Position numbers and translations under genes: made by a program
Notes under the pieces: generated by a model
Told to the model about the DNA's origin: nothing
Database searches by the model: none
Seen by the model: the letters and a program-made list of their open reading frames with translations, nothing else
Part shown: piece after piece, positions 1-10,000 of the stretch
Position numbering within the stretch: position 1 is the stretch's first letter
How the letters are laid out: every line of letters begins with the position of its first letter
DNA from: an uncultured Alphaproteobacteria bacterium
GTDB lineage: Bacteria > Pseudomonadota > Alphaproteobacteria > HIMB59 > GCA-002718135
Reading direction: 5' to 3'
Length of the DNA stretch: 64,000 nucleotides
Assembly: GCA_902573325.1 (NCBI GenBank)
Contig: CACGJH010000007.1
Span: forward strand, 1 to 64,000

Positions 1-537
1 TGAACAACCAATACTATTCATTTGATTAGTTGGACCTACTCCCTCATTTTTGATTTTAATCATTGCATTAAAAAGATCTCTTTCAATATTTGAATTTTGA
101 TTTGCATTCATAATACCTGAGTCTATTCTACCTCTATATTTTAATTTAAGGTCTTTATCAAAACCAAAAAAATCTGGAGTACAAACAGCATTATAATTTT
201 TTGCCACCTCTTGTGTTTCATCATAAAGATAGGGAAAATTGAATTTATATTTATCAGAGAAAATTTTCATATTATCGAATGAATCATCGGGATAGTTAAT
301 TACGTCATTAGACATAATGGCAATTGTATTTATTGAGTGCTCTAGTAACTCATCAGCATCTTTTTTTAATCTACTTGCAATTGCTTTAACATATGGACAA
401 TGATTGCAAATAAAAACAATCACAGTGCCATTTAATCCTTTTGTATTATCTAAAGAAACCATCTGATCATCAACATTTTTAAGATTAAATGATGGTGCTA
501 ATACATCTAAATTATCATTTGGAGCATTTACAGGCAT
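1..537 (-). CDS. Thioredoxin-fold (AhpC/TSA-like) protein, 3' end cut by window edge
   Basis: This gene is not in the ORF track. I translated it by hand on the minus strand from an ATG at 535-537; the frame stays open to base 1 (179 codons). The protein begins MPVNAPNDNLDVLAPSFNLK and carries a CNHCPY motif near residue 45, typical of a family of cytoplasmic thioredoxin-like/peroxiredoxin-related proteins of about 180-190 residues. The visible end, NQMNSIGCS, resembles the family's C-terminal SMGCSIKW, so only a few residues should be missing. The CxxC implies thiol-disulfide or peroxide chemistry; the substrate is unknown. It has no signal peptide. It is divergent from the DUF2794 gene, with a 24-bp gap. 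Confidence 0.82.
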   Translation of the reverse strand, partial: MPVNAPNDNLDVLAPSFNLKNVDDQMVSLDNTKGLNGTVIVFICNHCPYVKAIASRLKKDADELLEHSINTIAIMSNDVINYPDDSFDNMKIFSDKYKFNFPYLYDETQEVAKNYNAVCTPDFFGFDKDLKLKYRGRIDSGIMNANQNSNIERDLFNAMIKIKNEGVGPTNQMNSIGCS

Positions 538-561
538 AAAATTTTGTTATATTCTTAATTT

Positions 562-891
562 ATGGGCTTAGTAACATCTAGTGCTTCAACTAACAATCAC
601 AATCTCTACTTTTCCAAAGATGAACTCGCCAAAATCCTAAATCTTTATTCTAAAGGAGTTTCTAATGGAGAATGGAAAGACTATGCTATTGATTTTAATA
701 AAAATAATGCATTTTTTTATATATTTAAACATAGTCTAGCAGCTCCAGAATGCGTACTAAACAAATCACTTGAGAGAAAAAAAAGAAAAATTTTTTATAA
801 TTTAAAATCAAAAAATCAAAACAAGAAATTTGAAAGTTTAGACGCACTGATATCATCTTTAAATCGAAATATTTTTAAGTTAGTAAATTAA
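562..891 (+). CDS. DUF2794 family protein
   Basis: A small 109-residue protein recognisable as DUF2794, a family found almost only in Alphaproteobacteria. The diagnostic block is around residues 18-52: a F-x-x-x-E-L-x-x-I-L-x-x-Y core, then GEWKDYAIDF and a segment comparable to the family's VFxxFRRxxExPxY (here AFFYIFKHSLAAPECVL). The function of the family is unknown; the protein is soluble, basic and has no signal peptide. It is divergent from the thioredoxin-fold gene and stands alone. The first ATG gives the expected length. Confidence 0.8.
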   Translation: MGLVTSSASTNNHNLYFSKDELAKILNLYSKGVSNGEWKDYAIDFNKNNAFFYIFKHSLAAPECVLNKSLERKKRKIFYNLKSKNQNKKFESLDALISSLNRNIFKLVN

Positions 892-945
892 ATATTAACG
901 ATTTTATTTAACATTTTGTATTATTAAACTTTATCTTTCTACACT

Positions 946-1704
946 TTATTTTCTAATGGCCCAACCAGCAAAAATATTTTCAAGATAAACTACAATATAA
1001 TATAAAAATATTCCCATAACAGCCAATGTGATCAATACTGCAAACATTAACGGATAATCTGCACTAATTTTTCCACTATCAAACAAATGACCTAATCCTT
1101 TTCCATGGGGTTCAATAATCTCCATTAAATTAGTTCCAATAAAAGCAAGTGTTGTTGATACTTTTAATGCTCCAAAAAATTCTGGTAACGTTTTTGGTAA
1201 GGCAATTTTATAAAAAATCTCAAATTTGTTTGCACCTAAAGATAAAAGTATATCCTCATATTCTCTTTCCAAAGTTGACAATCCAATCGAAATTGAGACA
1301 CAGATGGGGAAAAATGAAATAAGAATTACAATTATAATTGTATTCATATTGTGCATACCAACAAATATTAATGCAATTACTGGAACTACTGTTGCTTTAG
1401 GAATAGCATTAAAACCAACAAGAATAGGATATAAGCCTATTCTAATAGTTTTTGAAAACCCCATCAAAATACCCAAACTTAATCCTACCAAAACAGATAA
1501 TATTAATCCTACAACAGTTCTCCAAAAAGTTTCCCAACCGTAGATTAAAAAGAGATGTTTAAATTTCCAAAATGCTGGCCATAAATCTGAAGGGGAAGCC
1601 ATTTTATAATTTGGCCAGTTATTATACCAAACCAACAATTCCCATAACAAACAAAAAATTATAAGGCTAAATAAAGGTATAATAAAATTATTGATTCTAA
1701 TCAT
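946..1704 (-). CDS. ABC transporter permease (SsuC/TauC/ThiX family)
   Basis: A 252-residue inner-membrane permease of the nitrate/sulfonate/taurine/HMP class. An N-terminal membrane segment (about residues 8-25) is followed by roughly five more. The cytoplasmic EAA-like loop that contacts the ATPase lies around residues 145-175 (ILLSLGANKFEIFYKIALPKTLP). It overlaps the upstream ATPase gene by 8 bp, so the two are translationally coupled, and it forms a three-gene importer with the ATPase and the NMT1-type binding protein. The substrate cannot be told from sequence; pyrimidine (thiamine precursor), taurine/sulfonate or another small organic molecule are all possible. Confidence 0.9.
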   Translation of the reverse strand: MIRINNFIIPLFSLIIFCLLWELLVWYNNWPNYKMASPSDLWPAFWKFKHLFLIYGWETFWRTVVGLILSVLVGLSLGILMGFSKTIRIGLYPILVGFNAIPKATVVPVIALIFVGMHNMNTIIIVILISFFPICVSISIGLSTLEREYEDILLSLGANKFEIFYKIALPKTLPEFFGALKVSTTLAFIGTNLMEIIEPHGKGLGHLFDSGKISADYPLMFAVLITLAVMGIFLYYIVVYLENIFAGWAIRK

Positions 1705-2470
1705 TTTTATTCTGAGCTATTTCGATTTGATTTCTAAGTGTTGCAAGTAATTGTGATACTTCTGATGAATATAAATCAGAGAGTTTTTTTTCTTCATTAA
1801 AATTAGTTTTAACGTCGTATTGTAATGAAGCTGGTCTCCCGGATAAAACAATTACTTGATCAGCTAAATAAACAGCTTCTCTTAAATCATGAGTTATTAA
1901 AATACATGTGAAGTCTCTTTCTTTTTTTAATTTGTGCATAACATCCCACAAATCTTCTTTTGTAAATGCATCTAGAGCTGCAAAAGGCTCATCTAAAATT
2001 AAGACCTCTGGACTATGAACTAAAGATCTACAAAGTGAAACTCTTTGTTTCATCCCACCAGATAATTCAGATGGTAAATTATTTTCAAATTCTTCTAATC
2101 CCACTAACTTAAGCAGATCTAATGCATTCGATCTCTTTTGATTATAAGTCATATTTTTTGATACTATCTCAAGTGGAAGAATTATATTTTTAATTACATT
2201 TCTCCATTCTAACAAAACTGGATTTTGAAAAGCCATTCCTACAGTAGAAAGTGGGGATGTAATTTTTTTATTTGAAATAAAAATACTACCTTGAGTTGGT
2301 TTAATTAATCCACTGACTAATCTAGTTATTGTAGATTTTCCACAACCTGAGGGTCCAACTATAGCAGTAAAACCTTTTCTTTTAATTGATAGGGAAAGAT
2401 CCTTTAAAACAGGAAGCATACCTTGTTTAGTTTCATATTGATGAGAAACCTTTTCAATATTGATATGCAT
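1697..2470 (-). CDS. ABC transporter ATP-binding protein (SsuB/TauB/ThiZ family)
   Basis: A 257-residue nucleotide-binding subunit. The Walker A motif is GPSGCGKST (about residues 39-47), the Q-loop is near FQNPVLLEW, the ABC signature is LSGGMKQRVSLCRSL, the Walker B is VLILDEPFAALD and the switch histidine lies in LITHDLREA. This order and the short C-terminal tail are typical of the nitrate/sulfonate/HMP importer group. It powers uptake with the permease (8-bp overlap downstream) and the periplasmic protein encoded upstream across a 50-bp gap that holds a strong hairpin. Confidence 0.93.
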   Translation of the reverse strand: MHINIEKVSHQYETKQGMLPVLKDLSLSIKRKGFTAIVGPSGCGKSTITRLVSGLIKPTQGSIFISNKKITSPLSTVGMAFQNPVLLEWRNVIKNIILPLEIVSKNMTYNQKRSNALDLLKLVGLEEFENNLPSELSGGMKQRVSLCRSLVHSPEVLILDEPFAALDAFTKEDLWDVMHKLKKERDFTCILITHDLREAVYLADQVIVLSGRPASLQYDVKTNFNEEKKLSDLYSSEVSQLLATLRNQIEIAQNKND

Positions 2471-2485
2471 AAGTTATGATTAGTA

Positions 2486-2512
2486 TATGGGGTAGAAATA
2501 GTCTACCCCATA
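2486..2512 (-). other. Intercistronic stem-loop after the NMT1-type SBP gene
   Basis: A perfect 11-bp inverted repeat (TATGGGGTAGA / TCTACCCCATA) with a 5-nt loop sits between the binding-protein stop codon and the ATPase start. On the transcribed minus strand the run of T lies before the hairpin and none follows it, so it is not a standard intrinsic terminator for this operon. Its likely role (inference) is to protect the 3' end of the abundant SBP message or to attenuate transcription into the ATPase and permease genes. Confidence 0.75.
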
Positions 2513-2520
2513 AAAAAATA

Positions 2521-3498
2521 TTAAGGTAAATATTTATCGGTAAAAAATGATGAAATCTCTGGATCAGATGTGAATTCGTATGTTTCTGCTAACTGTCCTA
2601 AAGCTTTTTCCATTCTTGCAATGTCAATATTACCCATACCGTTTTCTTTTACGTAATCAGTATTAACATTTCCTTCTATTGCTAGTATCAATCTTCTTGT
2701 TTCTAAAGCTAAATCAGCAGCTGGATTTCGCTCAACCATGCTTTTCACGGCTTCTTCAGGATTTTTCATAGCATCAGTCCATCCTTTAGATACAGCTTTT
2801 AAAAAACCTTTAACTATTTCAGGATTTGCATCCGCATAATCAGTGTTAACTATTATGGCATTACCATATAATTCTAATCCATAGTTTGCCATCAACATTA
2901 TTGATATATCATCCTCAGGAACACCAAGACGAACTAAATTTAAAAACATTGAAAATGAAAATCCTGTTATAGCATCAACGTTTTTTTCAGCTAACATCGG
3001 TTCTCTTGTTGGGAAACCTACTGGCTCCACTGTTATATTATCAACATTAATATTATTTGCAGAAGCAAATGGTGGGAATTGTGCCCATGCACCATCAGGT
3101 GGTGGCGCACCAAGAATTTTTCCCTCTAAATCAGATGGAGTTGTAACACCAAGACTTTTTCTTCCAGCAATTGCAAATGGAGGTTTATCATAAACCATCA
3201 TAACTGCCATAACTGGCGCTCCAGGATTTTGATCTAAGAATTTGATTAAACTGTTTATATCTGCAAAGCCAATTGGAAAAGCTCCTGTTGCAACCTTTGG
3301 AATTGCATCTAAGGATCCTTTACCCGCAGATATTTCAACTTCTAAATTTTCTTCACCAAAATGTCCCTTATCTATTGCATAGAAATAAGGTGCACTTGGT
3401 CCTTCAAATTTCCAATCTAAAGCAAAAGATATTTTAGTATTTGCAAAACTATTGAAAGATAAGAGAACTGAAGTAATAAATATTAAAAATATTTTCAT
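2521..3498 (-). CDS. NMT1/THI5-like periplasmic substrate-binding protein
   Basis: A 325-residue secreted protein with a classical signal peptide (MKIFLIFITSVLLSFNSFA, cleavage after SFA). The mature start KISFALDWKFEGPSAPYFYAIDKGHF is the NMT1/THI5 hallmark (xLxWxxxGxxAPxxxAxxKGxF). The family binds thiamine-pyrimidine precursors, taurine, sulfonates, nitrate or similar small molecules; which one is not decided here. A very good ribosome site (AGGAGG, 9 nt before ATG) predicts high expression. No TPP riboswitch is visible in the 137-bp leader, so a thiamine role is not supported by regulation. The cognate ATPase and permease follow. Confidence 0.9.
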   Translation of the reverse strand: MKIFLIFITSVLLSFNSFANTKISFALDWKFEGPSAPYFYAIDKGHFGEENLEVEISAGKGSLDAIPKVATGAFPIGFADINSLIKFLDQNPGAPVMAVMMVYDKPPFAIAGRKSLGVTTPSDLEGKILGAPPPDGAWAQFPPFASANNINVDNITVEPVGFPTREPMLAEKNVDAITGFSFSMFLNLVRLGVPEDDISIMLMANYGLELYGNAIIVNTDYADANPEIVKGFLKAVSKGWTDAMKNPEEAVKSMVERNPAADLALETRRLILAIEGNVNTDYVKENGMGNIDIARMEKALGQLAETYEFTSDPEISSFFTDKYLP

Positions 3499-3635
3499 TT
3501 GATTATACCTCCTAATTTAAATCTGAGGTTAGTTTAAATGTGTTTTTTTAATAATACGATATAGGCAATTTAGTAATTCTTAAAATGCATACATAAATCT
3601 TAAATTTAAAAATATAACAAAATCAATTATTTATA

Positions 3636-5189
3636 TTATTCCCACTCAATGGTTCCAGGAGGTTTAGATGTAAAGTCATATAATACTCTGTTAATACCTT
3701 TAACATTATTAATTATACGAGATGATATTTCTTTTAATTGATTATTTGTAAACATATAAAAATCCGCTGTCATTCCATCCACTGAAGTAATAGCTCTAAG
3801 TGAAACAGAGTAATTGTATGTTCTTTCATCCCCCATAACACCTACTGATTTTACTGGTAAAAGAACAACAAAAGCTTGCCAAATTTTATTATAAAGATTT
3901 TTCTCTTTTAGATACTCTATAAAAATATGATCTGCCTCTTGAAGAATTAAGATCTTTTTTTTATCAATTACCCCAGGTATTCTGATTGCTAAACCTGGAC
4001 CTGGGAAAGGATGTCTTAAAAGTAAATGTTTATCTATTTTTAATTGCCTTCCAACATTTCTTACCTCATCTTTAAATAATTCTCTTAATGGCTCCACAAT
4101 TTTTAATTTCATTTTTTTTGGTAAACCCCCAACATTATGATGACTTTTGATTTTAGCTGTTGGACCACCAAAAAATGGAATACTTTCTATAATATCTGGA
4201 TAAAGAGTCCCCTGCCCTAAATAATCTACATTTGATATTTTTTTAGCTGCTTTATCAAAAACTTCTATAAATGTTTTGCCAATAATTTTTCTTTTTTTCT
4301 CTGGATCAGAAACATTTTTTAAATTTTTTAAAAAAATATTAGAAGCATTTATTTTAGTAAAGTTTTTGCCAAATTTTTTGGAAAATATTTTTGACACTTC
4401 ATTAGCTTCATTTTTTCTTAGAAGACCGTGATCAACAAAAATACAATAGAGATTTTTGTTAACGGCTTTGCTTAATAAATATGCAGTAACTGTGGAATCT
4501 ACACCTCCAGATAAACCACAGATTATTTTTTTATTCTTAATTTCATTTTTTAATTCTGATACTTTATTTTCAATAAATTTTTGAATTTTGAATTTATTTT
4601 TTATTTTTACAATAGTTAAAATAAAATTATTAATTATTTTTGAACCAAAATCTGTATGATAGACCTCAGGATGAAATTGAAGGCAATAAATTTTATTTTT
4701 ATTATTTTCAATTGATGAAATAATTTTATTGTTTGATAAAGATGTTATTGAAAAAAGTTTTGGTATTTTATTGATATTATCTCCATGAGACATCCATACT
4801 TTGATTTTTCGTTTGTTTATTCCTTTAAATAAAAGTGATTTTTTCTTAATATTTATAATAGTGTGACCATACTCTCTATGCGTAGAACGTTTTACTACAC
4901 CTTTCAAATTTTTGGTTACTAATTGCATACCATAGCAAATTGCTAAAACTGGTTTTTTCATCTTTAAAATTTCTTGATTTAATTTTGGGGCATTTTTGTC
5001 GAGTACTGATCTAGGTCCTCCAGATAATATAAATGCCGATGGTTTGATTTCATTTAAAATTTTTTTCGTAATTTTATTAAAAGGATAGACAAGACAAAAG
5101 ACTTCTAACTCTCTTATTCTTCTCGCTATTAATTGTGTGTATTGAGATCCATAATCTACAATTAAAATAGTTTCTAATTTACTCTTCAT
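3636..5189 (-). CDS. guaA: GMP synthase (glutamine-hydrolysing)
   Basis: A 517-residue GMP synthetase that converts XMP, ATP and glutamine to GMP. The N-terminal class I amidotransferase has its nucleophile cysteine in AICYGMQ (residue about 85) and the His/Glu pair in FHPEVYHT (about 172-176). The ATP-pyrophosphatase domain follows with SGGVDST (about 227) and the C-terminal dimerisation domain ends in KPPGTIEWE, the conserved family terminus. Length is normal. The start overlaps the end of rlmE by 11 bp, so the two are probably co-transcribed. No clear terminator is visible before the downstream transporter. Confidence 0.97.
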   Translation of the reverse strand: MKSKLETILIVDYGSQYTQLIARRIRELEVFCLVYPFNKITKKILNEIKPSAFILSGGPRSVLDKNAPKLNQEILKMKKPVLAICYGMQLVTKNLKGVVKRSTHREYGHTIINIKKKSLLFKGINKRKIKVWMSHGDNINKIPKLFSITSLSNNKIISSIENNKNKIYCLQFHPEVYHTDFGSKIINNFILTIVKIKNKFKIQKFIENKVSELKNEIKNKKIICGLSGGVDSTVTAYLLSKAVNKNLYCIFVDHGLLRKNEANEVSKIFSKKFGKNFTKINASNIFLKNLKNVSDPEKKRKIIGKTFIEVFDKAAKKISNVDYLGQGTLYPDIIESIPFFGGPTAKIKSHHNVGGLPKKMKLKIVEPLRELFKDEVRNVGRQLKIDKHLLLRHPFPGPGLAIRIPGVIDKKKILILQEADHIFIEYLKEKNLYNKIWQAFVVLLPVKSVGVMGDERTYNYSVSLRAITSVDGMTADFYMFTNNQLKEISSRIINNVKGINRVLYDFTSKPPGTIEWE

Positions 5190-5778
5190 GAAATCTAAAT
5201 CCTCTTGATATTATAAATATTTCACTTGATTCTTGTCTTGATGATTTTGGCTTAAAATACTCAACTTTATCAAAAATTTTTTTAAGCATCTTTATAATTT
5301 CCTTTTCTTCCTCTCCCTTCCAAATTTTGAATATAAATGATCCTTGTTTTTTTAATATTATTTCTAATCTGTCTATAACTTCATATATTAATTGACTTAT
5401 CCTGAGATGATCTGTTGATTGATGACCAGTTGTATTAGGAGCTACATCTGATAAAACCAAATCAAATTTATTTTTTAAATTAGTAAAATTAAATTTTAAA
5501 AAATCCTCTCTATAGAAAGCTATACGTTGATTATTCATTTTCATATCTAATAAATCAAAACAGGTTATATTAGTTTTTGAATTGTAATTTAATATGACTT
5601 GAGTCCAACCACCTGGAGAGGATCCAAGCTCTAGTATTTCTCTAGAGTGTTCAATTATTTTATATTTTTGCTCAATCTCTTCTAGTTTAAACGCAGCTCG
5701 ATTTATATACCCTAACTGTTTAGCTTTCTTTACAAACTGATCATTTTTTTGTCTATTAACCCAGTTTTTTGATTTCAT
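5179..5778 (-). CDS. rlmE: 23S rRNA 2'-O-ribose U2552 methyltransferase (RlmE/FtsJ/RrmJ)
   Basis: An FtsJ-family SAM-dependent methyltransferase for the ribosomal A-loop uridine. The SAM loop LELGSSPGGW and the catalytic K-D-K-E tetrad are visible: K in RAAFKLEEI, D in LSDVAPN, K in FIFKIWKG and E in SSEIFI. The ORF track starts at 5835, but its first 19 codons encode an unusual hydrophobic stretch. I prefer the internal ATG at 5778, which gives about 199 residues and an N-terminus like E. coli RlmE. Neither start has a convincing ribosome site. It is upstream of and overlaps guaA. Confidence 0.9.
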   Translation of the reverse strand: MKSKNWVNRQKNDQFVKKAKQLGYINRAAFKLEEIEQKYKIIEHSREILELGSSPGGWTQVILNYNSKTNITCFDLLDMKMNNQRIAFYREDFLKFNFTNLKNKFDLVLSDVAPNTTGHQSTDHLRISQLIYEVIDRLEIILKKQGSFIFKIWKGEEEKEIIKMLKKIFDKVEYFKPKSSRQESSEIFIISRGFRFHEE

Positions 5779-5847
5779 AAAAGATAATAAAGTTAACAAA
5801 AAATTGTTTTTTAGTAACTTTAATATATATGACATGTACGATATTTA

Positions 5848-7089
5848 ATGAAAAGATCAATATTTATAGCCTTCATAATACTTGCCGCCGTTGTTGGATG
5901 GATTGGTTCTGGTCAATTTACAAATAATGTTGTTGCGCAAGACGATAATACAGAAACTAGTACTGAAACAGAAACATCATATTCACAAGATACAGAAAAT
6001 AAAGATAATAAAGATTTTACATTTTCTGTTGAAACAAAGGTATTTACTTCCAGTTTAATTGATCAATCTATTGAATTACAAGGTCAAACTATTCATAATA
6101 AAAAAATTGATGTTAAATCTGAAACATCTGGCAACATAGATAATATTCAATTTGCAAGAGGAGATAGAGTATCTGTAAATGCTGAAATGATTACAATCTC
6201 ACTAGAGGATAGAAATGAAAAGCTTTCTAGTGCAAAAAAAGATTTAGAAAGACTTAATAAAGAATTAATTTTAAATGAAAAAAACAGAGATAATCTACTT
6301 AGACAAAATGTTGAGAGAATTGAATTGTATGAAATTGAATATGCATCTGCAAAACAACTTATTGATAAAGGTTTAAGTTCAAAATCAAAATTAAGTTTAG
6401 CATCTTTTAATCTTGCCAATGCGCAAGCGGATAGAGAAGATATTAAAATAAAATTTGAATCTACCTTAGCAAACCTTGAAGCTCAAATTTCAAATGTAAA
6501 ATCAATTTTAAAGAACATAAAACTAGATATAGAAAAAACTACTATCAAGGCACCATTTGATGGAATTATTTCAGAAAAGATGGTTGAGGAAACTGAATTT
6601 ATCTCAATTGGTACTCCCCTATTTACTATAATTGATTTAGACCCTATCAAGATTGAAGGTTATTTATCTGAATTTGATGTAAATAAAGTGAGTGTTGGTA
6701 CTAAAGCTTTAATTGAAGATAGTAATGGTATTAAAAAAAATGGAATAATATCTTTTATTTCTCCATCAGCTGAAACTAGTACTAGAACATTCGAAATTAC
6801 GATTGAAGCTGATAACAAAGATCTCTCTTATAAAAGTGGAATAACAACTAAAATTATTATCAAAGGTTCAGAACTTAAAGCTCACAAAATACCACCTTCT
6901 ATACTAACTTTATTAGATGATGGGACCGTAGGTGTTAAGGCTGTAGATAATGATAATAAGGTTACATTCTATCCAACCAAAACAATTAAGGATACAATAG
7001 ACGGCATGTGGGTTTCTGGATTACCTGAGAAAGTAAATTTAATTGTAAGTGGTCAAGAATATATAAGTATTGGTGAAACAATAAACTAA
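5848..7089 (+). CDS. RND efflux periplasmic adaptor (membrane fusion protein)
   Basis: A 413-residue HlyD/AcrA-type adaptor. It has an N-terminal membrane anchor or uncleaved signal (about residues 4-25), then a low-complexity Thr/Glu/Asp linker (about 30-55). A split lipoyl domain surrounds a coiled-coil hairpin (about 115-220), with the second lipoyl half in TTIKAPFDGIISEKMVEETEF, followed by beta-barrel and membrane-proximal domains. It bridges the RND pump encoded 5 bp downstream to an outer-membrane channel not present in this window. The substrate is unknown. It is divergent from rlmE. Confidence 0.92.
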   Translation: MKRSIFIAFIILAAVVGWIGSGQFTNNVVAQDDNTETSTETETSYSQDTENKDNKDFTFSVETKVFTSSLIDQSIELQGQTIHNKKIDVKSETSGNIDNIQFARGDRVSVNAEMITISLEDRNEKLSSAKKDLERLNKELILNEKNRDNLLRQNVERIELYEIEYASAKQLIDKGLSSKSKLSLASFNLANAQADREDIKIKFESTLANLEAQISNVKSILKNIKLDIEKTTIKAPFDGIISEKMVEETEFISIGTPLFTIIDLDPIKIEGYLSEFDVNKVSVGTKALIEDSNGIKKNGIISFISPSAETSTRTFEITIEADNKDLSYKSGITTKIIIKGSELKAHKIPPSILTLLDDGTVGVKAVDNDNKVTFYPTKTIKDTIDGMWVSGLPEKVNLIVSGQEYISIGETIN

Positions 7090-7094
7090 TCTAA

Positions 7095-10000
7095 ATGAAA
7101 ATAAATATTATAGACTATGCAATTAGCCATTCCCGAGTTTTCATGGGAATACTTATTTTTATAATTTTTTCAGGCGCATCTACTTATATCACAATGCCTA
7201 AAGAATCATCTCCTGATGTAAGTATACCAATAGTTTATATTTCACTAAGTCAAAATGGTATTTCTGCACAAGACTCTGAAAGGCTTTTAGTTAAACCAAT
7301 TGAAGACGAAGTTAAAACTGTTGAAGGAGTAAGAGAAGTAAGATCAACAGCTTATTCAGGCGGAGGCAATGTTTTATTAGAATTTGATGCTGGTTTTGAC
7401 TCTGATCAAGCTATGGTTGATATTAGGGATAAAGTTGATAGAGCCAAGGGTGATCTACCTAGTGAAGCAGATGAACCAACAGTTAACGAAGTAAATATAA
7501 GTACGTTTCCTATCCTTTCTATTTCTTTAAGTGGAGATGTACCTAATAGAACTCTTCAGGATTTAGCTGACATTTTGCAAGATGATATTGAAACAATTCC
7601 TAGTGTTTTAGAAGCTAAAATAGGCGGTAAAAGAAATGAACAGGTTGACATATTAATTAATCCAACTGCAGTTGATAGCTATGGTATCAATCTTGAGAGT
7701 CTTATTAATATCGTTAGAGAAAATAATAAAATGGTATCTGCTGGTGGTCAAGACACTGGTGACGGAAGTTTTGATATTAAAGTTCCAGGTTTATACGAAA
7801 CTATTGAAGATGTATTAAATACTCCTGTTAAAACTAACGGAGACTCAGTTATTACTTTCAGAGATATAGCTGAAGTTAAAAGAACATTCGAAGATAGGCA
7901 ATCTTATGCAAATGTAAATGGATCTAATTCAATAACAATTGATGTTTCCAAAAGAATTGGTGAAAATATTATAAATACTATTGAAGAAGTAAAAAGAATA
8001 ACTGCAATTACTGCTAAAAGTTTTCCTGAAAATGTTGAAATCTCTTTTGGAAATGATCAATCAAAAGGAATTAAAACTATGTTAAATAGTCTGCAAAATA
8101 ACGTCATAGCAGCTATAATCCTTGTTTTAATTATTATTTTAGGAGCATTAGGTGTTAGATCTGGTTTATTAGTTGGTGTATCTATTCCAGGATCATTTTT
8201 ATCAGGTTTATTAGCTCTGTCTGTAATGGGTTTTACTATTAATATAGTAGTATTATTTGCTCTAATTTTATCTGTAGGACTATTAGTCGATGGAGCAATT
8301 GTTGTTGTTGAATATGCAGATAGAAAAATGAAAGAAGGTCTTGGTGTAAAAGATGCTTTCGCAAACGCATCTAAAAAAATGTCACTACCAATTATATCAT
8401 CGACTGCAACTACCCTAGCGGCCTTTTTACCTTTAATATTCTGGCCTGGTATAGCTGGTGAATTTATGAAATATTTACCAATTACACTTATATGCGTTCT
8501 TATATCTTCTTTGTTTATGGCATTACTGTTTGTACCAGTTTTAGGATCTATCTTAAATACTGTTTCAAGAATACTTCTCCAATTTATTGTACCATTACTA
8601 ATATCATTAATTTTTTACAATCTATTATCTTATGGATTTGGATTATTAAATCTTGAAAGTTTTAGTTTATTTATAACAATTGGAAAATATTTACTGAGCT
8701 TCGCTTTATTTATATTTGTATTTATAAGAATTATACCAAGAGTTTATAAAATTTCAGAAAATGTAAATTCTACAGATAAATTAGTTTCTAAAAATGCAAA
8801 AATCTTATCTTCAGAATCAAATGAACCTGTTTTAAACGTAACTGGTTTTGTTGGATTTTATGCAAAAGTATTAAACTTCTTATTATTTCATCCTTTAAAG
8901 GTGATGATTAGTGCTTTAGTAATATTAGTTGCTGTAAACTACACCTATACTAAAGTTGGAGAAGGTGTAGAATTTTTCCCAGATGTTGAACCAGATCTTG
9001 CAAAAATTGTAGTCTTTGCAAGAGGTAATCTCTCAGTTGAAGAAAAAAAAGATTATGTATCAAGAGTTGAGAATATTATTTTAAAGCTTCAATCGGAAAG
9101 ACAAGAATTTAAAAATATTTATTCTTTAAGTGGAAATGTAAGTGAGCAATCAGAGGCATCAGAAGATTTTATTGGATCAATAAGTTTGGAATATACAGAT
9201 TGGGATAAAAGAAGAAAATCAAAAGTAATTCTAGCGGAAATTTTGGAAGCCACAAAAAGCATCAATGGGATTAAAGTAGAATCAAGAGAACAACAAGGTG
9301 GTCCTGGTGAAGGTAAACCAATTAACATTAAATTAACCAGTGATAATAAACAACTTTTAATTGCTGAAGGAATTAAGCTTAAAAAATTTATGGATAATTA
9401 TCCAAAGTTAATGAATGTTGAAGATAATTTACCAGCACCTGGGATAGAATGGGAAATTAATGTAGATAGAAAACAAGCATCTAAATTTGGAGCTAATATT
9501 ACATCAATTGGTAATGTGATTAAACTTGCAACAAACGGTCTTAAACTTGGCGAATATAGACCTGATGATAGCAATGAAAGTATACCACTTTATCTGCGTT
9601 ATCCAAACGAAGGAAGAACATTAGATAGAATTGATAACTTAAGAGTAACTACCTCAAATGGTTTAGTTCCTATATCCAATTTTGTGGAAATTGTTCCAAA
9701 TAGTAGAACAGGAAATATAATTAGAGTAGACTCTAAAAATGCTATAAATATTCAGGCAGATGTAGAACCTGGAACTTATCCGGATGGAAAAGTAAAAGAA
9801 CTTGAGTACGTATTAGGAATTTCAGATACAGCTCCTTCTTGGAGAGGAAGAACGTTAGATTTACCACGTTATAAATTAGATAACAAAGTAAGGGCTGAAC
9901 TTATTGGAGAAAATGAAGACCAAAAAGAAGCTCAAGAATTTTTAACAGGAGCTTTTGGTGTAGCTTTATTTTTAATGCTAATGATACTTCTATTGCAGTT

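Noticed and set aside
3499-3635. Possible TPP riboswitch before the NMT1/THI5-type binding protein
   Set aside because: The leader contains a CTCAGATTT-like stretch but no CUGAGA core with a matching P3/P4 arrangement; only a good ribosome site is evident.
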